DNA of 64,000 nt from JBPYFK01 sp051984675 (GTDB lineage Bacteria > Actinomycetota > Actinomycetes > Mycobacteriales > Pseudonocardiaceae), in NCBI GenBank assembly GCA_051984675.1, contig JBPYFK010000020.1:1-64000 (forward strand), written 5' to 3'. Of this stretch, positions 51,674 to 60,132 are shown piece after piece; within the stretch, counting starts at the first letter, position 1, and every line of letters begins with the position of its first letter. The position numbers and the translations under genes are program-made. The notes beneath the pieces were generated by a model. That model saw only the letters and a list, made by a program, of their open reading frames with translations, made no database searches and was not told where the DNA came from.

Positions 51674-53284
51674 TCACCGCGCCAGGCCGGCCGCGAGTTC
51701 GACGAGCGTCCGTGCCGCGAACCCTGTCCCGCCGGGGGTGACCTCGGCGTACGGCTTGTCGGCACGTGCCGGGCCCGCGATGTCGAGGTGTGCCCACGGC
51801 AAGCCGCCGGTGAACTCGCGCAGGAACAGCGCCGCCGTGATCCCTCCCGGTCCGGGCGGCGCCTGCCGCACGTCCGCGACCTCCCCGCGCACATCCTCGG
51901 TGTGCGCGTCGAGCAGCGGCATCGGCCACCACGCTTCGCCGGCCCGCTGGCCGGCTTCGCGCACCCGCTCGCCCAGCCGCTCCTCGCTGGCGAACACCCC
52001 ACCGGTGCGCAGACCCAGCGCGACCTTCATCGCGCCGGTCAGAGTCGCCACATCCACGATCAGGTCCGGCTCGTGGTGGCGGACGGCGTAGGCGAGGGTG
52101 TCGGCGAGCACCATGCGCCCTTCGGCGTCGGTGTTGGTGACCTCCGTGGTCGTGCCGCCGTAGTGCCGCACGATGTCACCGGGCCGGTAGGCCGAGCCGG
52201 ACACGTGGTTCTCCGCCGCAGGCACCAGGCCCGTCACCCGCACCGGCAGGCGAAGCCGGGCGATCGACAGCAGCGCCGCGATCACGGCGGCACCACCGGA
52301 CATGTCGGTGCGCATCAGGTGCATGCCCTCGGCCGGCTTTATGGACAGCCCGCCGGTGTCGAAGGTGATGCCCTTACCGACCAGCACGAGATGCGTCCCA
52401 CCGGTCCCCCCAGGCGCACCCGCCTTCCCGTCGTAGGTCAGCTCCAGCAGGCGTGGCGGCCTCGACGACCCGCCTCCGACCGCGAGCATCCCGCCGAACC
52501 CGCGCTGCGCGAGCCACTTCTCGTCGCGGACCACACCGGAGAGTCCGGCCACCTCCTCGGCGAGCCGGGCCGCCAGCCCGGTCAACCAGGCCGGGTCCTT
52601 GATGTTGGAGGGCGCGTTGGCCAGATCACGCGCCAGGGCGGTCGCCGTCGCCGACTCCCGGGTCCGTTGGACGGTTTCCCGCAGCGCCGCCACATCGTCG
52701 GACGACACCAGCAACACCCGGCGCAGGAGTGGCGGGGACGGCTTGCCGGTCACGCGGAACTGGTACCCGCCCAGGCACAGTCCGAGGGTCAGCGAGCCCA
52801 CGGCGTCCGCCCCGATGCCCTCCGGCAGCCGGACCTGGACGTATTCCGCCTCGAACGCCTCGCCCAGATCTTCGGGGTTCTCGCCGGCAGCACTGTCGCC
52901 GGCGGCGTCGAAGTCGGCTGCCAGCCGATCGCGCACCGTTCGGGCCAGCCCGCCTCCAGCGCCGCGCCACTGCTCGGGCTTCCCGCTACCGGCGCCGACC
53001 GTCCACCGCGGCCGCCCGTCGGGGTGCGGAATGGCGCGGACCTCGCCGGCGGTCGCCGTGACACCGGCGCTTTCCAGCAGCGCGGTGTCCACATCGAACG
53101 CGGCAGCCGCCGCGGACAGATCCGGCTCGCCGTCGACTTCCAGCACCACGACCGCAGCCGGCATCCCGTCCCGCCACCGCTCGACGACGTCCACTTCGGG
53201 CAGTGACGTGGGGATCACGGGCAGTGCGGTGGAACCCCGTGCCGTGGCACCCCATGCGGCCGAACTCCGGGTCACGCCAGACAC
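51674..53284 (-). CDS. pepA: Leucyl aminopeptidase PepA (M17)
   Basis: 536 residues from GTG 53284 (GAGGAAAGG Shine-Dalgarno). The M17 catalytic domain is in the C-terminal half: VLVGKGITFDTGGLSIKPAEGM (metal ligand Lys/Asp), MRTDMSGGAA, NTDAEGRMVLAD (signature; family usually NTDAEGRL) and DVATLTGA. The N-terminal half is the variable regulatory domain. The enzyme removes N-terminal residues from peptides; it works as a hexamer with two metals. It ends convergently with the LysR gene and is followed on the opposite side by DUF3117. Confidence 0.93.
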   Translation of the reverse strand: MSGVTRSSAAWGATARGSTALPVIPTSLPEVDVVERWRDGMPAAVVVLEVDGEPDLSAAAAAFDVDTALLESAGVTATAGEVRAIPHPDGRPRWTVGAGSGKPEQWRGAGGGLARTVRDRLAADFDAAGDSAAGENPEDLGEAFEAEYVQVRLPEGIGADAVGSLTLGLCLGGYQFRVTGKPSPPLLRRVLLVSSDDVAALRETVQRTRESATATALARDLANAPSNIKDPAWLTGLAARLAEEVAGLSGVVRDEKWLAQRGFGGMLAVGGGSSRPPRLLELTYDGKAGAPGGTGGTHLVLVGKGITFDTGGLSIKPAEGMHLMRTDMSGGAAVIAALLSIARLRLPVRVTGLVPAAENHVSGSAYRPGDIVRHYGGTTTEVTNTDAEGRMVLADTLAYAVRHHEPDLIVDVATLTGAMKVALGLRTGGVFASEERLGERVREAGQRAGEAWWPMPLLDAHTEDVRGEVADVRQAPPGPGGITAALFLREFTGGLPWAHLDIAGPARADKPYAEVTPGGTGFAARTLVELAAGLAR

Positions 53285-53427
53285 CCTTTCCTCAAGCGTG
53301 CACGCACACGCACCGACATCCACGCCGACGAACCGACGTCGGCCCCGGCATCCACGGACGATGCCGGGGCCGTTGCGGAACGCTTCAGCCGACCGGGATG
53401 TCCTCCTCGATCGTCTTGACGGCAGCC

Positions 53428-53595
53428 TCAGCCTGTGGCCGACTCAAGGGCGTCGCCCAGGTTCTTCGCCTCCTCGACCGACATCTCGACGACGAGCCGC
53501 CCACCGCCCTCGAGTGGGACGCGCATCACGATCCCGCGTCCCTCCTTCGTCACCTCGAGGGGACCGTCACCGGTCCGGGGCTTCATGGCCGCCAT
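53428..53595 (-). CDS. DUF3117 family small protein
   Basis: 55 residues: MAAMKPRTGDGPLEVTKEGR, then GIVMRVPLEGGGRLVVEMSV and a helix (EEAKNLGDALESATG). It is a conserved actinobacterial family, Rv1211 type. ATG 53595 follows GGAGGGA by about 7 nt; the frame to 53712 is over-extended. Function unknown, small soluble beta-sheet protein. It sits beside tagA and the DivIVA-domain gene as in mycobacteria, here with an enoyl-CoA hydratase between. Confidence 0.9.
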   Translation of the reverse strand: MAAMKPRTGDGPLEVTKEGRGIVMRVPLEGGGRLVVEMSVEEAKNLGDALESATG

Positions 53596-53990
53596 AGCGT
53601 GCTCCCTCCGTGAACTCTTCCCCACCGTCTGGTCGCCACAACCAGCCGGTCCGACTTCTATTCTCCCCCATACGGACGCAGCAGCGAAACCGAACCGATC
53701 ATTCGTGTCCAACGTGCGCTGGTCGAACGGCTCTCAGCGGTGGCACACTCAGCCGCCGTGCGAGCCCCACACAGCCGGGTGAGTCCGCTCGGCGCAGAGC
53801 GCGCGGCGGTGGCCGCCCCGTCGCCGCTTGCCCGGCGCCGAGCGCGCCACCATCCGACCACTGCCCGCGATGCGATCACCACCTCACGTCACCATCCACA
53901 TGCGACTGTCGCATCACGAATGCCCGAAGCCGTCCACTGAAGACCAGACGAATTTCTCGCCCACGCTGCCAACCAGGAAGGGGCAACATC
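53596..53990. other. Intergenic region upstream of enoyl-CoA hydratase gene
   Basis: 395 bp between divergent genes. The only structure is a palindrome, ATGCGACTGTCGCAT at 53900-53914 (6+3+6), 77 bp upstream of the hydratase start. Frames across the region (for example from 53610) look non-coding. Nothing else recognised. Confidence 0.5.
53900..53914. promoter_or_regulatory. Palindromic operator candidate before the enoyl-CoA hydratase gene
   Basis: ATGCGACTGTCGCAT, a perfect 6+3+6 inverted repeat about 77 bp upstream of the GTG. Could be bound by a TetR- or FadR-like regulator; no regulator gene adjoins it. Confidence 0.5.
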
Positions 53991-54779
53991 GTGTCCGACG
54001 TACTCCTCGTCGAGGACCATGACCACGCTCGGGTACTCACCCTCCACCGCCCGGACTCGTTCAACTCGCTGACCGTCGAGCTCAAGGAACGGCTGCTCGG
54101 CGCGCTGCGGGAGGCTGCCGCCGACGACTCCGTGCGCGCGGTGGTGATCACCGGCTCGGGCAAGGCGTTCTGCGCGGGTCAGGACCTCAAGGAACACATC
54201 GCGCTGCTCACAGCGGACGACCCGATGCCGCTGCGCACGGTGGAGGAGCACTACAACCCGCTGATCCGCGCCGTGACGACGATGCCGAAGCCGGTGATCG
54301 CCGCCGTGAACGGAAGCGCGGCGGGTGCGGGCGCCGGTCTCGCCTACGCCTGCGACCTGCGGGTTGCCTCGCAGGACGCGAAGTTCCTGATGGCCTTCGC
54401 GAACGTGGGGCTGTCGACGGACTCCGGCGCGTCCTGGACGCTGCCGAGGCTGATCGGCTACGGCCGGGCGATGCAGATGATGCTGCTGGGTGAGACGGTC
54501 GACGCCGACGAGGCGCTGCGGATCGGCATGGTCAACCGGGTGGTGGAGGCCGGACAGGCTCAGGACGCCGCGCTCGCACTGGCCACCCAGATGGCAGCCG
54601 GCCCCACCAGCGCCTACGCGCGGATCAAGGAAACCATGCTCGCCGCCGCGGCCCAGGGCCTGGACGAGGCGCTGGACGTGGAAGCGGGGGCGCAGGCTGA
54701 GGCGGGACGCACCACCGACCATCGGGAGGCAGTGGACGCGTTCGTTTCCAAGCGCACCCCCGAGTTCGTCGGCCACTGA
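53991..54779 (+). CDS. Enoyl-CoA hydratase/isomerase (PaaG-like crotonase)
   Basis: 262 residues from GTG 53991 (AGGAAGGGGC Shine-Dalgarno). Crotonase fold: HRPDSFNSLT, GSGKAFCAGQDLKEH (oxyanion-hole region, GQDL), VNGSAAGAGAGLAYACDL (second oxyanion glycine), AFANVGLSTDSGASWTLPRL (the PaaG-like GLSTDSG in place of the usual catalytic glutamate), TPEFVGH at the end. Members act on acyl-CoA in phenylacetate or fatty-acid degradation; the ...STDSG signature suggests an isomerase/hydratase of the PaaG type. No neighbouring paa genes. Confidence 0.9.
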   Translation: MSDVLLVEDHDHARVLTLHRPDSFNSLTVELKERLLGALREAAADDSVRAVVITGSGKAFCAGQDLKEHIALLTADDPMPLRTVEEHYNPLIRAVTTMPKPVIAAVNGSAAGAGAGLAYACDLRVASQDAKFLMAFANVGLSTDSGASWTLPRLIGYGRAMQMMLLGETVDADEALRIGMVNRVVEAGQAQDAALALATQMAAGPTSAYARIKETMLAAAAQGLDEALDVEAGAQAEAGRTTDHREAVDAFVSKRTPEFVGH

Positions 54780-54801
54780 GAGCTGGGCGGGTCGGCTGCG
54801 C

Positions 54802-55386
54802 TCAGCGACCGGCCCGCCAGCAGCCCACCAGGTGGTCATCCACCATCCCAGTGGCCTGCATCAGCGCGTAGCACGTCGTCGGGCCGACGAACGTGAAACC
54901 GCGGCGCTTGAGCTCTCGGGACATCGCCGTGGACTCCGGGGTGGTGGCGGGCACGTCGGCCACCGTCGCCGGGCGTGGGCGGCCAGCCGTCGCCGGGGCG
55001 AACGACCACAGCAGCTCGTCGAGCGACCGATCCAGCTCCAGCACCGCCCGCGCGTTCCTGATCGTCGCGTCGATCTTGGCCCGGTTGCGCACGATCGAGG
55101 AGTCGGCGAGCAGCCGGGTCCGGTCGGCATCGCCGAACCGGGCCACCCTGGCCGGGTCGAACCCGTGGAACGCGGAGCGGAAGGCCGCGCGTTTGCGCAG
55201 GATGGTCAGCCACGACAGCCCGGACTGGAACGACTCCAGGCAGACCCGCTCGAACAGCGCCAAGTCGCCGTGCAGCTCAACGCCCCACTCGGTGTCGTGG
55301 TAGGCGGAGTAGTCCGCCGGCCCCGCACCCCACGGGCATCTGGCCCGCCCGTCCTCGCCAGGTACAGCCGCACTGACCTCAGTCAC
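54802..55386 (-). CDS. tag: 3-methyladenine DNA glycosylase I (Tag)
   Basis: 194 residues with the Tag pattern: RCPWGAGPADYSAYHDTEWG (zinc ligands Cys and His near the start), LFERVCLESFQSGLSWLTILRKR, ADSSIVRNRAKIDATIRNAR and GFTFVGPTTCYALMQATGMVDDH (C-terminal cysteine and histidine ligands). It excises N3-methyladenine, starting base-excision repair. GTG 55386 overlaps the stop of the upstream SRPBCC gene by 8 bp. Matches Rv1210 in the same neighbourhood as DUF3117. Confidence 0.93.
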   Translation of the reverse strand: MTEVSAAVPGEDGRARCPWGAGPADYSAYHDTEWGVELHGDLALFERVCLESFQSGLSWLTILRKRAAFRSAFHGFDPARVARFGDADRTRLLADSSIVRNRAKIDATIRNARAVLELDRSLDELLWSFAPATAGRPRPATVADVPATTPESTAMSRELKRRGFTFVGPTTCYALMQATGMVDDHLVGCWRAGR

Positions 55387-55855
55387 CGTCGCGCCCTCCA
55401 GGCATGTCCGGGTATCGCGTGCAAAAGGACTGGAAGGCGGTCAACGACCTGCGGAGCCCCCAGGTGAACACCGGGCGGACGAAGGACCACGCGATCGCTC
55501 CGAACCGTCCCAGCGGCAGGTCAAGCCGCTCCCACCACATCAACGTCGCACTCTCGGGCGTGTTACGGACGACGCGGAATCCCCCGGTACCGCGCAGAAG
55601 ACGCCCGTCGTGGCGGACTTCGCAGCGCAGCGGAGGGTCCCAGACGGTGATCTCCATGACGTCCAGGAACCCCAGCCCCGCCACCGACGTGAACGCTTCG
55701 AGCCGCGATCCCGGGCTACGGCCGTCGCCGCTGGCCACGTGGACCTCGGTGCCCAGCATCCACTCGCCCTGCCGCGACCAGTCAGTGACCGCGTCCCACA
55801 CGTCTTCCGCCGCCGTGGCAACGGGGACGCTCATCCGAACCTCGGTCGTGGACAT
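55379..55855 (-). CDS. SRPBCC (START/polyketide-cyclase-like) family protein
   Basis: 158 residues: MSTTEVRMSVPVATAAEDVWDAVTDW at the start, WMLGTEVHVAS, GLGFLDVMEITVWDPPLRCEVRHDG and a C-terminal helix (SFVRPVFTWGLRRSLTAFQSF), the helix-grip fold used to bind small hydrophobic ligands. No catalytic residues can be assigned. GAGGAT Shine-Dalgarno before ATG 55855. It overlaps tag by 8 bp and probably is co-transcribed with it. Confidence 0.85.
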   Translation of the reverse strand: MSTTEVRMSVPVATAAEDVWDAVTDWSRQGEWMLGTEVHVASGDGRSPGSRLEAFTSVAGLGFLDVMEITVWDPPLRCEVRHDGRLLRGTGGFRVVRNTPESATLMWWERLDLPLGRFGAIAWSFVRPVFTWGLRRSLTAFQSFCTRYPDMPGGRDGD

Positions 55856-55872
55856 GCCAGATCCTCAACGAC

Positions 55873-56244
55873 TCAGTCCGTCGGGTTACCGGACTCGCTG
55901 TCCTGGCCCTCGTCCGAGCGATGGTGGTGCTTGCGCAACTCCTCCTCGGCCGCGGCGAGTTGCCGTTCGAGCGTGCCGATGCGGCCATGCAGCTCGTCCA
56001 ACTCCCCGGCTACCCGCTCCAGCGCCCAGTCCACCTCGGATGCCTTGTAGCCGCGGACGACCTGCTGGAAGCGCAATCCCCGAACGTCGGAAGACGACAG
56101 GCCGTCGCTGGGCAGCCGGGTCGGGGTCGTGCCAGGCGGCAGCGGCCCCAGCTCCTCACCACGCCCGAACACCACGGCAGCCAACAGGAACACCAGCGCC
56201 GCGACGACGATCACGACCACGAGGTAGATGAGCGCAGTAGCCAC
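55873..56244 (-). CDS. DivIVA-domain membrane protein
   Basis: 123 residues: N-terminal TM (ALIYLVVVIVVAALVFLLAAVVF), then a short linker and a DivIVA-like domain, VRGLRFQQVVRGYKASEVDWALERVAGELDELHGRI, followed by a coiled coil (TLERQLAAAEEELRKHHH). It matches Rv1209 by family and place. In mycobacteria the locus also carries gpgS beside it; here a PadR gene stands in that position. A role at the growing cell pole or septum is an inference from the DivIVA domain. Confidence 0.87.
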   Translation of the reverse strand: MATALIYLVVVIVVAALVFLLAAVVFGRGEELGPLPPGTTPTRLPSDGLSSSDVRGLRFQQVVRGYKASEVDWALERVAGELDELHGRIGTLERQLAAAEEELRKHHHRSDEGQDSESGNPTD

Positions 56245-56322
56245 GACCCAAATCGTGGCACGAGGCGGTGACGCGCCGGGGAAGGCGTCCGGATCACACC
56301 CGCGTCAGGCGTGGACCGGCGG

Positions 56323-56661
56323 TCAAGCCTGCACCGAGGCGGCGTCGCCGACGAGCACCCCCTCGATGGCACTCGTGAACTCGCGCCAGGCGGTCCGCTC
56401 GGCGCTGAGGGTGCTCGCCCCAGAGGGGGTCAGGCGATAGGTCCGGCGCTGGCGCCCACCGACCGTGCTCCACTCGCTGTGGACGTATCCGGCGCGCTCC
56501 AGCCTGCGCAGGGCCGGGTAGACGGTGCCGGTGGGCAGGTCCAGCGCACCACCACTGCGCTCCTGCAACTTTTCGATGATCGCGTAACCGTGCAGTTGCC
56601 TGCCGTCGAGGGTCGCCAACAGCAGGGCATCGAGATGACCACGTAGGGCGTCGGCCTTCAC
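56323..56661 (-). CDS. PadR family transcriptional regulator
   Basis: 112 residues: KADALRGHLDALLLATLDGRQLHGYAIIEKLQERSGG, DLPTGTVYPALRRLERAGYVHSEW, RRTYRLTPSGAST. Winged-helix PadR, N-terminal domain only with a short C-terminal helix, the class that reads compounds or metabolites directly. GTG 56661 follows TAGAGT by 8 nt (leaderless pattern). It stands between DivIVA-domain and folP2 genes where mycobacteria have gpgS, so it is probably an insertion of local importance. Confidence 0.9.
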   Translation of the reverse strand: MKADALRGHLDALLLATLDGRQLHGYAIIEKLQERSGGALDLPTGTVYPALRRLERAGYVHSEWSTVGGRQRRTYRLTPSGASTLSAERTAWREFTSAIEGVLVGDAASVQA

Positions 56662-56830
56662 AAGTAGTGACTCTACGGCTATTTCCGTGCACTGTCATCG
56701 CCCCTGGAACAAGGGACCAAGGTCCTGCACCGCTTCCGCTGCTCGGTGACGTCCGACACGCACTTTCGCACCCAATTGGGGGCCGGTTGTTCGGGTCGGT
56801 TACGTCTGAAGCCAGTCGGGCGGACCGCGA

Positions 56831-57718
56831 TCAGGCGAGAGCGCGCACCACACTGGCCGGCGGCCGGGTACCGGCGATGGCGGCGACCATGTCGAGCGTC
56901 CGCCGGGTCTGCAGCACGTTGTGAGCGCGGAAGACCCGCGCTCCGTTCCAGGCGGCCACGGCGGTCGCCGCCAGGGTGCCTTCCAGGCGCTGGTGCACGT
57001 CGACGCCGAGCGTCTCCCCGACGAAGTCCTTGTTCGACAGCGCCATCAGCACCGGCCATCCGGTTGCCGCCAGCAGGTCCACGTGGCGCAGCAGCTCCAA
57101 GCCGTGCCAGGTGTTCTTGCCGAAGTCGTGGGTGGGGTCGATCAGGACACCTTCCCTGGGCACACCGGCGCGGACCACGTGTTCGGCCTGCCGCACGAGC
57201 TCGGCGGACACCTCGGCGACGACGTTGGCGTAACGGACCCGATGCGGGTCAGTGCGCGGTGGCAGCCCTCCGGTGTGCGAGCAGACGACGCCGACGCCGA
57301 ACGCAGCGGCGATCTCGGCCAGTTCGGGGTCGGCGCCGGCCCAGGTGTCGTTGAGCAGGTCCGCCCCGGCTTCGCAGACCCGCCGCGCGACGCTGCCGCG
57401 CCAGGTGTCCACGCTGATCACGAGGTCCGGGTGACGTTCGCGCACCGCCGCCACGAACGGTACGACCCGGCGGCTCTCCTCGTCGGCGTCGACGGTTTCG
57501 CCCTGGGCGCCGGCCCGCACCCCTCCGATGTCGACGATGTCGGCGCCGTCGCGGACGGCCTCGTCGACCGCTGCCATGGCCGCTTCCGGCGCGAAGGTCG
57601 CGCCGCGATCGAAGAACGAATCACGGGTCCGGTTGACGATGGCCATCACAAGCGGGCGATCTTCTGCCACCCGCTTGCTGCCGAATCGGAGGGCCTGCAC
57701 GACATCCGATCCTGCCAC
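56831..57718 (-). CDS. folP2: Dihydropteroate synthase-like protein FolP2
   Basis: 295 residues of the DHPS TIM-barrel with the actinobacterial FolP2 changes: the first conserved loop reads MAIVNRTRDSFFDRG (canonical DHPS has NVTPDSF-SDGG) and the second DIGGVRAGAQGE (canonical DIGGESTRPG), so the p-aminobenzoate/sulfonamide loop is altered. Other barrel motifs (ISVDTWRGSVA, LLNDTWAGAD, IDPTHDFGKNTWHGLELL, PVLMALSNKDFVGETLG) are kept. In mycobacteria the matching gene (Rv1207) does not replace folP1. Expect no ordinary DHPS activity. GTG 57718; GTG 57700 is a second choice. Confidence 0.88.
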   Translation of the reverse strand: MAGSDVVQALRFGSKRVAEDRPLVMAIVNRTRDSFFDRGATFAPEAAMAAVDEAVRDGADIVDIGGVRAGAQGETVDADEESRRVVPFVAAVRERHPDLVISVDTWRGSVARRVCEAGADLLNDTWAGADPELAEIAAAFGVGVVCSHTGGLPPRTDPHRVRYANVVAEVSAELVRQAEHVVRAGVPREGVLIDPTHDFGKNTWHGLELLRHVDLLAATGWPVLMALSNKDFVGETLGVDVHQRLEGTLAATAVAAWNGARVFRAHNVLQTRRTLDMVAAIAGTRPPASVVRALA

Positions 57719-57833
57719 GTCGGCCGGAGTCAGCGTCGATGTGCGGGGCGGGACCGGGTCATGGCCTTGAAGTGAAAGCTACTCACAAGTTAAGTTGCGC
57801 CGTCCCTGTGATCCGAGACACCAGAGGCTCGCA

Positions 57834-59405
57834 ATGAAGCGACGGCGGCTCCTCCTGCTCCTCCTCCCCCTCCTGCTCGCCGTGGGATTCGTCCCCGCGG
57901 CCAGCGCGGCGCAGCCGCCCGCGCTGCGCTGGACATCGATCAGGGCATCTGATGGCACTCCGCTCGCCGCGAACGTCTTCGAGCCGGGCACGCCGGGGCC
58001 ACACCCGGCCGTGGTCTTCATCACGAGCTGGGGGCTGAACAACGCCGAGTACCTGGCCCAGGCCCACCGCTTCGCCGACGCCGGGTACGTCGTGCTCAGC
58101 TACACCGCTCGCGGGTTCTGGAACTCCGGCGGGCAGATCGAGGTCGCCAGTTCCCGTGACGTGCAGGACGTGTCGGACTCGATCGACTGGTTGCTGCACA
58201 ACACGGACACCGACCCCCAGCACGTCGGGGTCGCCGGCGTCTCCTACGGCGCGGGGATCAGCGCGCTGGCCGCCGCCCATGATCCGAGGGTGAAAGCGGT
58301 GGCGTCATTGAGCACATGGGCCGACCTCGTCCCGGCGTTGCTGCCCAACGACACGTGGAGCCAGGAGTCGATCGACCTGCTCATCGGCGCCGCGCAGGTG
58401 ACCGGTCGTCCCGGCCCGGAGCTGCGCAAGGTCACCGACGCCTACGAGCACGACGACCGCGCGGCCGTGCAGCCCTTCGGGCCACCACGGGCTCCCAGCA
58501 CCTACGTTGACCAGATCAACGCGCACGGCACGGCGGTGATGATCGCCAACGCGTGGTCGGATGGCATCTTCTCGCCGCAGCCCATCCTGGACTTCTACCG
58601 CCGACTGAGCACCCCCAAGCGAATCGAGATGATGCCCGGCGATCACGCCACACCAGAACTGACCGGGCTGCTCGGGCTTCCGAGCTCGACTTGGGATTCG
58701 ACGCTGCGCTGGTTCGACCGCCATGTGCGGGGTGTACGCAACGGGGTCGATCAGGAGGCGCCGGTGCAGTTCGAGCCGCTGTTGGGTGGACCGAGGTTGA
58801 GCTACCCCGACCTGAACGCGGCCTTCGCGCGGCCCGTTCCACACTATCTCGGGACGCCCGGCACGTCCGGGTCGATCACGGACCGGCCCGGTACCGGAAG
58901 CACCGGGTGGTCACACAAGATCGACGTCGGGGAGCCGAGCGGGGCCTCGGCTGGGCCGGTGCTGATTCGCGGGATGGGAGAGTCCGCGGGCTTGCCGCAG
59001 ACGGCGTACTTCCCCGCCCTGGCGCGGAGTGCGGCGGGAGTGTGGGAAGGCGATCCGGTTGCTCAACCGCTGACGCTGTCGGGTGAGCCACGGGTGCATC
59101 TCACCGTGACGCCGAGTTCACCCAACATGACCTTGGTGGCGTACCTGTACGAAGTGGACCCGCACGGTAACGCGCGGCTACTGCGGGACAAGCCATACAC
59201 GATCCTCGGCGCCCAGCCGGGTGCGCCTCGCACGGTCGACTTCGCGATGGATGAGTTCGTGCACCAGGTCGCACCCGGGGACCGGGTCGGTCTGGTCGTC
59301 GGGACGGTCGACCCGGCCTTCCGCGGTGAGAGCCGCGAAGGCAGCACCGCGACCTTCGACTCCCCGGTCAGCGACCCGGCGCGGCTGGACCTGCCGGTCC
59401 GCTGA
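57834..59405 (+). CDS. Secreted CocE/NonD-type hydrolase (X-Pro dipeptidyl-peptidase-like)
   Basis: 523 residues from ATG 57834 (AGAGG site). Signal peptide KRRRLLLLLLPLLLAVGFVPAASA, then an alpha/beta-hydrolase domain with nucleophile GVSYGAG (S137), acid region NAWSDGIFSP and HATPE (MPGDHATPELTG), and a C-terminal jelly-roll (VHLTVTPSSPNMTLVAYLYEV ... GDRVGLVVGTVDP), as in CocE esterase and PepX. It likely cleaves peptide or ester substrates outside the cell. It ends convergently with the LOG gene; a MITE-like repeat pair fills the gap. Confidence 0.88.
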   Translation: MKRRRLLLLLLPLLLAVGFVPAASAAQPPALRWTSIRASDGTPLAANVFEPGTPGPHPAVVFITSWGLNNAEYLAQAHRFADAGYVVLSYTARGFWNSGGQIEVASSRDVQDVSDSIDWLLHNTDTDPQHVGVAGVSYGAGISALAAAHDPRVKAVASLSTWADLVPALLPNDTWSQESIDLLIGAAQVTGRPGPELRKVTDAYEHDDRAAVQPFGPPRAPSTYVDQINAHGTAVMIANAWSDGIFSPQPILDFYRRLSTPKRIEMMPGDHATPELTGLLGLPSSTWDSTLRWFDRHVRGVRNGVDQEAPVQFEPLLGGPRLSYPDLNAAFARPVPHYLGTPGTSGSITDRPGTGSTGWSHKIDVGEPSGASAGPVLIRGMGESAGLPQTAYFPALARSAAGVWEGDPVAQPLTLSGEPRVHLTVTPSSPNMTLVAYLYEVDPHGNARLLRDKPYTILGAQPGAPRTVDFAMDEFVHQVAPGDRVGLVVGTVDPAFRGESREGSTATFDSPVSDPARLDLPVR

Positions 59406-59436
59406 GCGCTGCTGCGGCGGGCGCGCCTGTGGCTGT

Positions 59437-59528
59437 GGTGAAAGACGCTTTCACTGCAAACCGACCTACCGGGCCGGACCTCGGCCCGGGGCTTCACACA
59501 ACAGAACGCAGTGAAAGCGTCTTTCACC
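59437..59528. mobile_element. MITE-like 92-bp element: inverted pair of the 21-bp intergenic repeat
   Basis: The 21-mer GGTGAAAGACGCTTTCACTG plus C (59437-59457) and its exact reverse complement (59508-59528) flank a GC hairpin (CGGGCCG-GACCT-CGGCCCG, 59470-59488). The whole lies in the 139-bp gap between convergent genes. It may be a non-autonomous element and may also act as a two-way terminator. Confidence 0.7.
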
Positions 59529-59544
59529 ACATCGCCCCACGCGA

Positions 59545-60132
59545 TCACGGCGCGCAGGCGTCCATCGCGGCATCGACGTCCGCCACGACCGTGAGCGCGT
59601 TGAGGGAGCGTGGGGAGGCGAAGCCGCTTTCGGTCAGCCCGCGTATCCAATCCAGCAGCCCGTCGTAGTGACCATCCGGGTCGAGCAACACGACCGGTTT
59701 GGCGTGCATACCGATATAGCGGGAGGTCCACACTTCGAACAGCTCCTCGCACGTGCCGATCCCGCCGGGCAGCGCGAGAAACGCGCTGGCGTGCGCGTCC
59801 ATCAGCCCCTTGCGTTCGCGCATGTTGTCGACAACCAGAAGCTCGTCCGCATCCGTGTCGGCGACCTCCCATTCCACCAACGCACGCGGCATGACGCCGA
59901 CGGTGCGCCCACCACCGGCACGAGCGGCCCTCGCGACTTCCCCCATCATCGAAACGCGACCGCCACCGGAGACCAGCGTCCAGCCGCGCTTGGCGATCGC
60001 CTTGCCGACCTCGGCGGCCAGCTCGAGATAGGGCTGGGCGACGGGTCGAGATGCGCAGTACACGCAGATCGCGACTTCTGACGCGTGGTGCCGATCGTCC
60101 ACGAGCCGATCACCCAGTGCAGTTCCGTCCAC
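59545..60132 (-). CDS. LOG family protein (TIGR00730; nucleotide 5'-monophosphate nucleosidase)
   Basis: 195 residues with VAICVYCASR, SGGGRVSMMGEVA and LPGGIGTCEELFEVWTSRY, i.e. PGGxGTxxE, the nucleotide-binding signature. LOG proteins split purine (or cytokinin) nucleoside monophosphates to the base and ribose 5-phosphate. The mycobacterial counterpart is Rv1205, which also lies close to folP2. GTG 60132 has GAGGAGG 10 nt upstream. It converges with the CocE-like gene. Confidence 0.87.
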   Translation of the reverse strand: MDGTALGDRLVDDRHHASEVAICVYCASRPVAQPYLELAAEVGKAIAKRGWTLVSGGGRVSMMGEVARAARAGGGRTVGVMPRALVEWEVADTDADELLVVDNMRERKGLMDAHASAFLALPGGIGTCEELFEVWTSRYIGMHAKPVVLLDPDGHYDGLLDWIRGLTESGFASPRSLNALTVVADVDAAMDACAP

